Part shown: positions 1-10,778 of the stretch, piece after piece
How the letters are laid out: the number at the start of each line of letters is the position of its first letter
Position numbering within the stretch: position 1 is the stretch's first letter
Source: Clytia hemisphaerica
Lineage: Eukaryota; Cnidaria; Hydrozoa; Leptothecata; Clytiidae
Assembly: GCA_902728285.1 (NCBI GenBank)
Contig: CACVBU010000385.1
Span: 1,461,152-1,525,151, forward strand
Direction of reading: 5' to 3'
Length of the DNA stretch: 64,000 bases
Translations under genes and position numbers: made by a program
Notes under the pieces: model-generated
What the model saw: the letters and a program-made list of their open reading frames with translations, nothing else
Databases searched by the model: none
What the model was told of the DNA's origin: nothing

Positions 1-1
1 C

Positions 2-139
2 CAAGGCACAACTCTTGAAGATACCTGTCAGCACCTTCCAGACATTGATCTTTTTAAAATGGAGGACATAATAGTTGGTCCCTTGGAAGCAATACCTATG
101 AAAGGAAACAAATTCAACATTCCAGAGTACAATTATTGA
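2..139 (+). CDS. C-terminal end of an unidentified protein (partial)
   Basis: An open frame enters from the left edge in frame 2 and runs 45 codons to a TGA at 137-139. The peptide has mixed composition (for example LEDTCQHLPDIDLFKMEDII) and ends in IPEYNY, unlike the low-complexity shadow frames elsewhere. An AATAAA with a downstream GT-rich stretch lies 600 bp on, which fits a terminal exon followed by a 3' UTR. I do not recognise the family. The upstream part is outside the window, so a chance open frame cannot be excluded. Confidence 0.45.
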   Translation, partial: QGTTLEDTCQHLPDIDLFKMEDIIVGPLEAIPMKGNKFNIPEYNY

Positions 140-738
140 TAAAGGAACGTTTTGCAATTGTTTCCAAAATGAACAGAAGTATATAACGTCAACTGCTCCA
201 ACTTAGGACTATCTGACAAAACATGGGACGGCAATTTGGCCACTATTTCACCGAACCTCCAAAGTCATTTGATTTGAGTTACTGAACGGCGTATTAAAAA
301 ATACACAATTTCTCCGAGTAGGCTTTTAAATCGAAATATGAAAAAAAATTTGTAGTGGAACACACGCAAATGTCTGGAATGAAGAAGACCAAATTAGTGG
401 CAAAACAATGGAGCGTTTGACGTCACTCACGAGGCAAATTGCACACTTGTTATTTGTTAATCCCATAGGGTGATAGGCGGTTAGGCGGTGGGCGTTCTCT
501 AACTCTCCAGTTAGCGTCCGGTCATTTTAATGAAAACAAAAAATTTAAAAAGGGCGCACTAATGAAACCGTGACATGTTATGACAGAAATTATGATTGAT
601 AAACTTGATGGAGTTATCAAAACAAATTTGTTGTCAAAGAGATTTAACAGTAAGTGAAAATTACAGGCCAGATAATCCAACAGTCCCATGTTTCGACCAA
701 TCGTTGCAAGTTAGAGCAGTTGACTGAACCTTATTGAT

Positions 739-744
739 AATAAA
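739..744 (+). promoter_or_regulatory. Poly(A) signal for the left-edge gene
   Basis: AATAAA followed within about 30 bases by a TTGTGGCTCTGTG GU-rich element, the usual layout of a cleavage and polyadenylation site. Bases 140-760 would then be the 3' UTR. No other coding signal is seen from 140 to 1120. Confidence 0.45.
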
Positions 745-1140
745 GTGATTGTCATGATTATTTAATATTGTGGCTCTGTGATATGGTTGATATTTGTTCT
801 ACATCTTATGTTTGTTCCATTTTTGTTATATTTCATCTAGAAAGAAGTGTTAAAGAAATGTTATTCCAAGTTATTTACATATTCTTGAAATTTCATTTTC
901 ATAATCTGGGTGTACCCCAAAACCCACACCGTGATAGGCCCATTTTGATGACAAAATTGTGAGATTCACAAAGAATTCTTTGCAAGAAAACTTTAACAAT
1001 TGAAAAGATATATCTAGATGGTTGATTTTTATCCTAGGTTTGCAAACTTAGTCTCCTGATTTATGAATCCAGTGACCCTAGTGTTAAAATTTTGAAATAT
1101 TTAGACTATTTTTATGAACAGGGCTGTAGTTCGTTGTTAC

Positions 1141-1240
1141 TAAAAGTGGTAACACAGGGTAACACATGGTAACAGGGGGTAACACTAGGGTAACAGGGGG
1201 TAACACATGGGTAACACATGGGTAACAGGGTAACAGTTTG
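1141..1240 (+). repeat. G-rich GGTAACA subterminal repeat, left arm
   Basis: About ten near-tandem copies of GGTAACA(C/G) with spacers such as CATGG or CTAGG. The reverse complement of the same block is at 6629-6730. It forms the outer part of each foldback arm. Confidence 0.8.
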
Positions 1241-1384
1241 AAAATGGTGGCTCTGAGGGGTCGGAAATTTGAAAATTGACTTAACCAATGTTGTTGCTGA
1301 ATACAATGATAGAATGAATGATGCTGGTCAATGCAATGATGGAATTGATGTTGATTGGTGTGCATGATGGGTGTACTGGTTGAA

Positions 1385-3640
1385 TGCATGGGAATCAATG
1401 GGACTGATGAAATGATGGAATCGATGTTACTGGTGAATGCAATGATGGTGTTACTGGTGAATGCAATGATGGAATCAATGGTGCTGGTGAATGTAATGCT
1501 GGAATCAATGGTGCTGGTGAATTCAATGTTGGAATCAATGGTGCAGGTGACTGAAATGATGGAATCGATGTTGCTGGTGAATGCAATGATGGTGTTACTG
1601 GTGAATGCAATGATGGAATCAATGGTGCTGGTGAATGTAATGCTGGAATCAATGGTGCTGGTGAATTCAATGTTGGAATCAATGGTGCAGGTGACTGAAA
1701 TGATGGAATCGATGTTGCTGGTGAATGCAATGATGGTGTTACTGTAGAATGCAATGATGGAATCAATGGTGCTGGTGAATGTAATGCTGGAATCAATGGT
1801 GCTGGTGAATTCAATGTTGGAATCAATGGTGCAGGTGACTGAAATGATGGAATCGAGATTGCTGGTGAATGCAATGATGGTGTTACTGGTGAAATGCAAT
1901 GATGGAATCAATGGTGCTGGTGAATGTAATGCTGGAATCAATGGTGCTGGTGAATTCAATGTTGGAATCAATGGTGCAGGTGACTGAAATGATGGAATCG
2001 ATGTTGCTGGTGAATGCAATGATGGTGTTACTGGTGAATGCAATGATGGAATCAATGGTGCTGGTGAATGTAATGCTGGAATCAATGGTGCTGGTGAATT
2101 CAATGTTGGAATCTGGTGCAGGTGAAATGATGGAATCGATGTTGCTGGTGAATGCAATGATGGTGTTACTGGTGAATGCAATGATGGATGGTGCTGGTGA
2201 ATGCAATGGTTGAATCAATGGTGCAGGTGACTGAATGATGGGATGTACTGGTGACTGCAATGATGATTTATGGTGAATGCATGATGGAATCAATGGTTCT
2301 GGTGAAGGTAATGCTGGAATCAATGGTGCTGGTGAATTCAATGTTGGAATCAATGGTGCAGGTGACTGAAATGATGGAATCGATGTTGCTGGTGAATGCA
2401 ATGATGGTGTTACTGGTGAATGCAATGATGATGTTACTGGTGAATGCAATGATGGAATCAATGGTTCTGGTGAAGGTAATGCTGGAATCAATGGTGCTGG
2501 TGAATTCAATGTTGGAATCAATGGTGCAGGTGACTGAAATGATGGAATCGATGTGCTGGTGATGGATGGTGACTGGTGAATGATGATGAATGATGATCAA
2601 TGGTGAAGGTAATGCGGAATCAAGGTGCTGGTGAATCAATGTTGATCAATGGTGCAGGTGATGAAATTTGGAATGGTGTTTACTGGTGATGCAATGATGT
2701 GTTACTTGAAATGATGGGAATTGGTGTTTGAATGTAATGCTGGAATCAATGGTTGCTGGTGAATTTCAATGTTGAATCAATGGTGCAGGTGACTGAATGA
2801 TGGAATCGATGTTGCTGGGTGAATGCAATGATGGTGTTACTGGTGAATGCAATGATGGAAATCAATGGTGCTAGTGAATGCATGGTGGAATCAATGGTGC
2901 AGGTGACTGAAATGATGGAATCGATGTTACTGGTGAATGCAATGATGGTGTTACTGGTGAATGCAATGATGGAATCAATGGTGCTGGTGAATGCAATGGT
3001 GGAATCAATGGTGCAGGTGACTGAAATGATGGAATCGATGTTCATGGTGAATGCAATGATGATGTACTGGTGAATGCAATGATGGAATCATGGTGCTAGT
3101 GAATGTAATGCTGGAATCAATGTGCTGGTGAATGTTGGAATCAATGTGCAGGTGACTGAAATGATGGATCTATGTTGCGATGATGGTATTATGGTGAATG
3201 CAATGATGGAATCAATGGTGCTGGTGAATGTAATGCTGGAATCAATGGTGCAGGTGACTGAAATGATGGAATCGATGTTGCTGGTGAATGCAATGATGGT
3301 GTTACTGGTGAATGCAATGATGGAATCAATGGTGCTGGTGAATGCAATGGTGGAATCAATGGTGCAGGTGACTGAAATGATGGAATCGATGTTGCTGGTG
3401 AATGCAATGATGGTGTTACTGGTGAATGCAATGATGGAATCAATGGTGCTGGTGAATGCAATGGTGGAATCAATGGTGCAGGTGACTGAAATGATGGAAT
3501 CGATGTTGCTGGTGAATGCAATGATGGTGTTACTGGTGAATGCAATGATGGAATCAATGGTGCTGGTGAATGTAATGCTGGAATCAATGGTGCTGGTGAA
3601 TGCAATGGTAGAATAAATGGTGCTAGTTAATACAATGGCC
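1385..3640 (+). repeat. Minisatellite arm (144-bp higher-order unit), left
   Basis: The basic unit is about 30 bp (ATCAATGGTGCTGGTGAATG followed by ten more bases) with a 24-bp variant centred on GTTACTGGTGAATGC. Four 30-mers and one 24-mer make a 144-bp higher-order unit: AATGATGGTGTTACTGG recurs at 1441, 1585 and 1729. Later units carry small deletions, insertions and dropped subunits, most dense at 2560-2760. Because 144 is divisible by 3, several frames stay open on both strands for long stretches. The resulting met/val-rich and ser/pro-rich ORFs are by-products of the repeat. Confidence 0.9.
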
Positions 3641-3650
3641 CTGAGGACTG

Positions 3651-5150
3651 AGGGGTAAAAATATAAAAGCCACGTGTTTTAAAGCTATTGAAAGTTAAAT
3701 AGGGTTTCACTTTCTATCCGTTTATATCATCAATATCAAACTAATAAAATAAGTCATTTTGTCAATATAAGGAAAATAGAATAATGAGAACATTGTACCT
3801 CTAAAACTGGCCTTCCCAGTGTTCGCGGGGTGTTTGCTTAATGACAATTTTAATCTAGTTTTACTAAAGGCATCTCATTCGGTACAATAAGAATATTTGG
3901 CTTAATAAAGCTTAAAGATACCACACTTATATACAAAAGTATATCAATATTTTTTGTAAAAAAGCGTCTCTTTGTCAAATTACATCAGGACTTGATTTGG
4001 ATGTTCTCTACGGTTGAGAGAGCAAATAAACTTTTGTGTCTTTTTTTCCTTTTTTTTGTATTTTGTTGATAGATCTTTCTCGTAGAAGAAGAAACACGTG
4101 GATTTCCTTTCATAACTGAAAGTTATGTAATGTTTTTTTTCGCATACAAAAAAATGAGCAAAAAACGTGATTTGAATGGTTACCCAACTTTAGTCTCGTA
4201 AAGTAAATAGTCTTTTATTTTAAATAATAGAGTTGGCGTGTAAGTGAAATATTTCTCTTTTATTTTTTGTGTCTATATATTACACCCTTGTTAAGAGGAA
4301 GCTGCGAGAGAATGTTTTACTTATACATCACTTTGAGTATGAGAAAACAAACAATGAATAATATCAAGAATTTACTTACAACGGAGAAGAGAGTGAATTA
4401 TCCCGCCTCAGTTAAGTTTCTTGCAATTTCATTGGCTAAAAGACGTCACGTGGAGACCGAATATATCTTGTATCCCCCTCCTCCTCCCATGCTCGTTTAA
4501 AAAAAGAAGAATACATTGCATTGCACGCAATGTATCGAACGAATGCGCTTTGAAAGTGATTCGAACGTTTTTGTTTTTATTTTTTTTGTTTGGAAAAGTC
4601 AAGATTTGTTGAATTTGTTGGAGTTTGAGATGCTAGTTGGCTCAGTTGGAACCTCTTTTAACAAACTTAGTTTGACCTTAACTTTTCTGTAGTGGGTATG
4701 TATTGTGGATTCTTAAATGTTTCTTAATGTTGGTGTTTCACTTTGATGTTATTTTGTAGTCTATGGCTTGTTTTCTCTTTGGTAGGTAGGATTGGGCTAT
4801 TCCAGAAAAAATTGTACAGTATGGGGTATGCGGAGGAGGTTTTTTTTGAAAGCTCGAACCCTCTGGATTTTTGACTAATTTCTGTATACCTCCTGGATTC
4901 TTTTTACCGCAGACCTCCCTAGACGTGATTTTTCGGCTCGTGAGTCCCCTGGATGATTTCGCCTCCTCGACCACAAAAATGCTCTTGATCAATCATCAAT
5001 AACCCCCTAGATTTTATCATCTCCACAGTAGACTCCCCCTGGATTTTTAAAGTACAGACCCCCTTGGATGTCAAACTTCCTCAACATAGGGTGTACGATT
5101 TATTTCTTGAATAGCCCATTTGAAATTTAAGCTGTGTTTTGGATTTAAGC
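3651..5150. other. Unique core of the foldback element, no gene seen
   Basis: AT-rich sequence between the two minisatellite arms. Only short open frames (up to about 84 codons) occur, with no recognisable domain. No transposase motif was found. Confidence 0.6.
4850..5075 (+). repeat. Degenerate CCCCTGGATTTT tandem repeat
   Basis: Seven imperfect copies of a motif around CCCCTGGATTTTT at roughly 30-bp spacing, inside the foldback core. They are too diverged to define an exact period by eye. Confidence 0.5.
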
Positions 5151-5164
5151 TATACTTAGGAACT

Positions 5165-6540
5165 TCGACGGATTGCATTCACCAGCAACATCGATTCCAT
5201 CATTTCAGTCACCTGCACCATTGATTCCAACATTGAATTCACCAGCACCATTGATTCCAGCATTACATTCACCAGCACCATTGATTCCATCATTGCATTC
5301 ACCAGTAACATCATCATTGCATTCACCAGTAACATCGATTCCATCATTTCAGTCACCTGCACCATTGATTCCAACACCTGCACCATTGATTTCACCATTG
5401 ATTCCAGCATTACATTCACCTGCACCATTGATTTCACCATTGCATTCACCTGCACCATTGATTCCAACATTGAATTCACCAGCACCATTGATTCCAGCAT
5501 TACATTCCAACCATCATCATTACATTCACCAGTAACATCGATTCCATCATTTCAGTCACCTGCACCATTGATTCCAACATTGAATCCACGAGCACCATTG
5601 ATTCCAGCATTACATTCACCTGCACCATTGATTCCACCATTGCATTCACCAGCACCATTGATTCCATCATTGCATTCACCAGTAACACCATCATTGCATT
5701 CACCAGCAACATCGATTCCATCTTTCAGTCACCTGCACCATTGATTGAATTCACCAGCACCATTGATTTTACCATTCACCAGCACCATTGATTCCATCAT
5801 TGCATTCACCATTCCATCATTGCATTCCATCTATTCCATCATTTCAGTCACTGCACCATTGATTCCAACATTGAATTCCCAGCACCATGATTCCAGTATT
5901 ACATTCACCAGCACATTGATTCCATCATTGCATTCACCAGTAACACCATCATTGCATTCACCAGCAACATCGATTCCATCATTTCAGTCACCTGCACCAT
6001 TGATTCCAACATTGAATTCACCAGCACCATTGATTCCAGCATTACATTCACCAGCACCATTGATTCCATCATTGCATTCACCAGTAACACCATCATTGCA
6101 TTCACCAGCAACCATCGATTTCATTTCAGTCACTGCACCATTGATTCCAACATTGAATTCACCAGCACCATTGATTCCAGCATTACATTCACCAGCACCA
6201 TTGATTCCATCATTGCATTCACAAGTAACATCATCATTGCATTCACCAGTAACATCGATTCCATCATTTCAGTCACCTGCACCATTGATTCCACCATTGC
6301 ATTCACCAGCACCATTGATTCCATCATTGCATTCACCAGTAACACCATCATTGCATTCACCAGCAACATCGATTCCATCATTACAGTCACCTGCACCATT
6401 AATTCCAACATTGAATTCACCAGCACCATTGATTCCAGCATTACATTCTTCAGCACTATTGATTCCATCATTGCATTCACCAGTAACACCATCATTGCAT
6501 TCACCAGCAACATCGATTCCATCATTGCATTGACCAGCAT
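5165..6540 (-). repeat. Minisatellite arm (144-bp higher-order unit), right
   Basis: The same 30/24-bp array as the left arm, in reverse orientation (CACCAGCACCATTGATTCCA on the plus strand). It has fewer higher-order units and its own pattern of deletions, so the arms have changed length independently since they were formed. Confidence 0.9.
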
Positions 6541-6746
6541 CATTCATTCTATAATTGTATTCACCAACAACATTGGTTAAGTCAATTTTCAAATTTCCGA
6601 CCCCTCAGAGCCACCATTTTCAAACTGTTACCCTGTTACCCTAGTGTTACCCCTGTTACCCATGTGTTACCCCCTGTTACCCTAGTGTTACCCCCTGTTA
6701 CCATGTGTTACCCTGTGTTACCACTTTTAGTAACAACGCTGTAGTT

Positions 6747-7420
6747 TCCTAAAATAAAAATATTTCTGAATAAATTGTTATCAAACACAACCCTATGATA
6801 TCAGGGGCTCTCCAAAATAGGAATGTTTTTTATCCTAATGCTCTAAAACCTCTGATTTTCTTTATTTAAGTGGCTGTGCTGCTTTTGGGGTACCATGGTT
6901 TTTGGGGTCCATATACCTGTATCTTCAGTCCTAAAATCTGTGGATCTAATTTTGAATTATTTTTAGCAACACCTATCCAAATCTAGAACTCAAAGCTTGT
7001 AATCATTTGGAGTCTCTCTACTCACTAAGCCTTATATACCTTTTAAGATGTTTTTATATTTATTTTTAGTAAATAAAATCTTGTTTTCCTTTATATGCAA
7101 TTTTTAATTTTAAGTTTATTTTTAAGACAGATACATATACTTTTTAACACTATTTATGTACATTATATTTATATTCTTTTCTAGATAATATTTGTGAGAA
7201 TAGATTTTGTAATTAACCTCCTGTAAATTATCGAATAGAAATATAAAGGAGTGGTCATGGCTTCTTCACAAAGACGAAAGACAGATCTGGACTTGTTGCA
7301 AACTTTCCAGTCTCTTGTTCGTAGTTTTTCTGATTTTCTAGGACTTTGTGAGCTATTTTCTATTTTTTCCAGAACTGATTGAACGATTTAAAAGATCACC
7401 ACCGGTGGGATTCGAACTTA
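6747..7420. other. Intergenic, no gene seen
   Basis: AT-rich, with no convincing open frame. A 28-bp sequence at 7251-7278 (GGCTTCTTCA and AAAGACGAAAGACAG) recurs inverted at 11883-11910. Confidence 0.4.
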
Positions 7421-7423
7421 CTA

Positions 7424-7498
7424 TCAGGAACCCAACGGGTTTGAACCGAGGACCTTGTGCATGTGAAGCATACATGATAACCACTACACTACAAAACT
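7424..7498 (-). pseudogene. tRNA-Val(CAC)-like pseudogene or tRNA-derived SINE head
   Basis: On the minus strand there is an A box (GTGTAGTGGTTA), a seven-base loop TTCACAT that would give anticodon CAC, an AAGGTC variable region and a B box (GGTTCAAACCC). The anticodon stem mostly pairs, but the T and acceptor stems do not close, so a working tRNA is unlikely. A second B-box-like GTTCGAATCCCACC follows at 7404-7417, which suggests a composite or SINE-like remnant. It sits about 100 bp upstream of the truncated LINE. Confidence 0.5.
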
Positions 7499-7599
7499 GA
7501 AAAGTTCTCGTCTCAAAGTGAAATATGTGCATGTTCTAATCAGATTTATTTGACGTCAAAAAATCTAATAATGGTTCTGCGCGAAAATTCCGGATTTTG

Positions 7600-9485
7600 A
7601 AAATAAAGGATGATCTACATCATAGATAGACGAGAAAGAAGAAGACTAGAAGAACGAATTTGTGGTCAAGCAAAAAGAAGCCCTAAGAAGTTTTGGAAGC
7701 ATATCCGGAACTCAATGAAGACCAAAACGGGAATCTCCCCTCTTCTCCTTGATCCAAATGATAAATCATCACTTCGTTTTACTGATGAGGATAAAGCTGA
7801 CATCCTACAGGATCAGTTTTGCAGTGTTTTTACGAATGAACCTGCTGGATCACTACCTGAGTTTCCATCACGAACAGACACAGATGTAGCATTCGATCTA
7901 ACAATCGACATGATCAAAAAGGAACTAAAAGGTTTGAATCCTAATAAATCGCTAGGACCTGATGAGATTCACCCAGTCATGCTGAAAAAGCTGGCCTTTT
8001 ACATAGCTGGTCCTTTACATACTATCATGGCCAAGTCCTTCGTAGAAAGTAAACTACCTGATGATTGGAAGACTGCACATGTGTCCCCGATCTACAAGAA
8101 AGGAAAAAAGAACCTTGCAGAAAATTACAGGCCCGTTAGTTTAACATCAGTTGCGTGTAGAGTAATGGAAAGAATCCTAAAGAAACAAATAATGGAACAC
8201 CTCACGAATGAGAAATTGCTATCAACCAAACAACATGGGTTCATGGGTAAGCGATCGACAGTGACACAACTACTTCACTACTTAGACAAATGTGCGGACT
8301 CGATATCCAATGATAAGGTTGTTGACGTAATCTATTTCGACTTCGCAAAGGCATTTGACACCGTTCCACATCGCAGATTACTAAGAAAACTCGAAGCGTA
8401 TGGTATCAGAGGAAGGGTACTTGGTTGGATGAAAGCATTTTTGTCCGATCGTTACCAATATGTGAAGGTCAATGGAAAGTTATCTAAGAAATGCCAGGTG
8501 CAAAGTGGTGTACCACAAGGAAGTGTCTTAGGTCCACTCCTTTTCGTTATTTACATCAATGATCTAGCTGAAGTTACCAAATCAGAAATGTTTCTCTTTG
8601 CCGATGACACAAAGCTTGTTGAAGAAATCAATAACGCTGAAGATGCAATTAGACTTCAGCACGATATCGAGGCAATGGAAAAGTGGTCTGTTGACTGGTT
8701 GTTGAAATTCCATCCTGACAAGTGCCACGTGTTGACACTAGGGAAATTCTGGAACATTCAACATGCACATCCTTACGAGATCGCTGGCTCTGTCCTAGAA
8801 CATGTTGATCAAGAGAAGGATCTTGGAGTGATTATTGATAGTGAATTGAATTTCGAAGAACACATCTACACCAAGATCAAGAAGGCTAACTCGATCGTTG
8901 GATTGATTAGCAGAAGCTTCGACTTCCTTTCTCCCGAGATGCTCCGCACACTTTTCATTGCATTTGTGAGACCTCACCTTGAGTACGCGCAAGCTGTTTG
9001 GTCTCCACGGCTGATCAAACACTCTGATGCAATTGAAAGTGTCCAACGTAGGGCCACAAGACTGGTCGGCGGTTATAGAAACCATTCATATGAAGAACGT
9101 TTACAAGTCATGAACCTACCCAGCCTCAAGATCCGGCGTAAAATCGGGGACATGGTGGAAGTATATAAACATCTTAATGTCTATGATAAATCTTCCCTAT
9201 GTCAAAAACTCGTTCTTCGAAATCGACCTCAACGTAAGCACAATCTCGAATTAAAGAGGAATTTCGCTGAAGACGGCATTAGAGGATACCAAACGAATTC
9301 ACTTTACTATAGGAGCATTGATACTTGGAACAGTTTGGCAACCAATGTTGTAAATGCAACGTCCGTAGGGAAATTCAAACTAGAATTGACAAACGAATGG
9401 AATGATAAGATCTATAAATTGTAAAGATGTAAGATTGTTTCATAGAGGTCAATAGACCTGAGAAATACACTTCTATAAATAAATA
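7600..9485 (+). mobile_element. 5'-truncated non-LTR retrotransposon (LINE, Jockey/CR1-type)
   Basis: The body contains an intact reverse-transcriptase ORF, a short 3' UTR of about 60 bp and an AT-rich ATAAATAAATAAAA tail ending near 9488, typical of target-primed retrotransposition. The upstream endonuclease domain is missing, consistent with 5' truncation on insertion. The undamaged ORF suggests a recent copy. Confidence 0.85.
7610..9424 (+). CDS. LINE reverse transcriptase (ORF2 fragment)
   Basis: A 604-codon frame without interruption. Residues about 1-130 are the linker between endonuclease and RT (KFWKHIRNS, then a GPDEIHP block). RT motif A is YFDFAKAFDTVPH near residue 242. Motif B is SGVPQGSVLGPLLF near 298. 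The catalytic FADD of motif C is near 329. A C-terminal thumb-like region carries IESVQRRATRLV. Family knowledge: this arrangement is typical of Jockey-superfamily LINEs (CR1/L2/Rex-like). The exact clade needs a tree. The first ATG is internal to the original ORF because the 5' end was lost. It is a transposon gene, not a host gene. Confidence 0.9.
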   Translation: MIYIIDRRERRRLEERICGQAKRSPKKFWKHIRNSMKTKTGISPLLLDPNDKSSLRFTDEDKADILQDQFCSVFTNEPAGSLPEFPSRTDTDVAFDLTIDMIKKELKGLNPNKSLGPDEIHPVMLKKLAFYIAGPLHTIMAKSFVESKLPDDWKTAHVSPIYKKGKKNLAENYRPVSLTSVACRVMERILKKQIMEHLTNEKLLSTKQHGFMGKRSTVTQLLHYLDKCADSISNDKVVDVIYFDFAKAFDTVPHRRLLRKLEAYGIRGRVLGWMKAFLSDRYQYVKVNGKLSKKCQVQSGVPQGSVLGPLLFVIYINDLAEVTKSEMFLFADDTKLVEEINNAEDAIRLQHDIEAMEKWSVDWLLKFHPDKCHVLTLGKFWNIQHAHPYEIAGSVLEHVDQEKDLGVIIDSELNFEEHIYTKIKKANSIVGLISRSFDFLSPEMLRTLFIAFVRPHLEYAQAVWSPRLIKHSDAIESVQRRATRLVGGYRNHSYEERLQVMNLPSLKIRRKIGDMVEVYKHLNVYDKSSLCQKLVLRNRPQRKHNLELKRNFAEDGIRGYQTNSLYYRSIDTWNSLATNVVNATSVGKFKLELTNEWNDKIYKL

Positions 9486-9852
9486 AAATTTCGGGTTTTT
9501 GTAACATGTAGACTAGGTTTTAGGCTTGAGTTTTCAAATTAAGATATTTCGTGATTCCTTCAACCAAAATATTTGAAAATCACCAAGATTTTTCATTATA
9601 GGCAAAAATAGAAAAAATGGCCTAGTAAGGACATTTTTTATTTCCTAGTTACAGTAGTACATATGTCCAAATTAAAACATAATGTCCTAAGTAAGACATT
9701 GTTCCTGACTGAACTTGGTCTAATGTTGACACCCCTCCTCTAATTCCGACACCCTTTTTATATATCAGCTGAAATTTATAGAAAGGTTGAAATTGTTTTT
9801 CTTTGCTTAGTGGCCAGAGAGGAATAATCCTTTTTCAATCAGTGATTCAAGC

Positions 9853-10655
9853 GGGTTGGTCTAAAAAGCAGGGTAGCCAATTGGGGTAGCCAATTGGGCT
9901 GGGTTGTGGGGTACCTAAATATTTTACAGACCAGAATAGAAATACCGAAAATGAATGCATAGAACCACATTTTACTGACCCAGGGAGCATGAATCTGATT
10001 GATACTTAGATTGATCATGTATGATTCCAAAGATAAACAAAGATATAAATTACCACGTGTTAATGCACGAGGAGTAAGAAATAGAGCTTCATTATAATAG
10101 AGCTATTTCAAAAGACCTTTTGTACCTATTATAAGCTGCCATATTTAAAAATTTTGAAAGGAATTAATTGTTTGAAACATCTAAACATATTTTAAATTAA
10201 ACAATAGATTCAATAACAAAGGATTGTTAAGATATGACAAGATTAGAGATCATATGGCCCAAAGGCGATTCCAAAGCTATTATCATCGAATTACAGCTTC
10301 ACGGAAATAACAATTAAAAACATAGATAAAATCTAAATCTAAAATATTAAAAACTGTTTTGTATTTATTTTTTATTCGGGTCTGTAAATTTTCAAACGAA
10401 GCCAAGAAGGAAGACAAAATGGCGCCAGGTCTCTTGAGAAGTAACAAAGTTCAGTACCTTTGGAAAAAAGGCTATTGTGGCTGAAGTTTGAAAGGAATCT
10501 TAAATTTTATTACATGGAATCATTAACAAGATGTTGTAATAGTTATTTCCACATGAAAACAGGTTTCAGATTTCAAAAGTTTAGGCAAAAAGAGGTACCC
10601 CATAACCTAGCCCAATTGGCTACCCCATTGGCTACCCTGCTTTTTAGACCAACCC
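9853..10655. mobile_element. Non-autonomous TIR element nested in a MITE
   Basis: Terminal inverted repeats of about 65 bp begin GGGTTGGTCTAAAAAGCAGG and include a repeated GTAGCCAAT motif. The insertion is flanked by GATTCAAGC at 9844-9852 and 10656-10664. The intact relative at 62596 has this sequence once, so it is the target duplication (9 bp, or 7 bp ATTCAAG if the first C belongs to the TIR). No transposase is encoded. Confidence 0.8.
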
Positions 10656-10693
10656 GATTCAAGCTTTCATATTATTCCTTTCTCTAAAGAAGG

Positions 10694-10760
10694 CTGTCGG
10701 AATTAGACGAGGGATGTCGATATTAGACGAGGGATGTCGATATTAGACGAGGGATGTCGA
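10694..10760 (+). repeat. 20-bp tandem triplication in the MITE terminus
   Basis: Three consecutive copies of GACGAGGGATGTCGATATTA, where the related copy at 62596 has one. The expansion lengthens the terminal inverted repeat on this side only. Confidence 0.85.
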
Positions 10761-10778
10761 TATTAGACCAACTTACGG

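Larger units (their letters stand above)
1132..6738. mobile_element. 5.6 kb foldback transposon with minisatellite arms and 8-bp target duplication
   Basis: The two ends are inverted copies. The left end starts CGTTGTTACTAAAAGTGG and the right end finishes with its reverse complement at 6738. Behind each end come a GGTAACA-type G-rich repeat block, then a shared unique stretch (ATTGACTTAACCAATG type), then a long tandem array in opposite orientation. The element is flanked by a direct repeat CTGTAGTT (1124-1131 and 6739-6746), read here as the 8-bp target-site duplication. Arms are about 2.5 kb (left) and 1.6 kb (right) around a unique core of about 1.5 kb. No transposase ORF is present, so it would have to be mobilised in trans. 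The architecture resembles Drosophila FB/Galileo elements, whose arms are also tandem repeats; homology is not claimed. Confidence 0.85.
9708..10778 (-). mobile_element. AAGTTGGTCTAAT-family MITE, split by a nested insertion
   Basis: The outer parts (9708-9852 and 10656-10778) together match, in reverse, the uninterrupted 215-bp copy at 62596-62810. Both ends carry terminal inverted repeats of the type AAGTTGGTCTAATNTCGACA. The interior is interrupted by the 803-bp element at 9853-10655. Confidence 0.8.

Noticed and set aside
1084..3616. Long ORFs on both strands (up to 365 codons) in the minisatellite
   Set aside because: They follow the 24/30-bp repeat in every frame, and indels between units break them. 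No start context, splice pattern or domain supports a gene.
1385..6540. CRISPR-like regularly spaced repeats
   Set aside because: Repeats are contiguous with no unique spacers, and the genome is eukaryotic.
5156..6592. Repeat ORFs in the right foldback arm
   Set aside because: Same reason as the left arm; they are the inverted copy of the same array.
6640..6700. Sequence resembling a homing-endonuclease site (TAGGGTAACAGGG)
   Set aside because: It is part of the degenerate GGTAACA repeat, lacks one base of the known 18-bp site, and has no endonuclease gene nearby.
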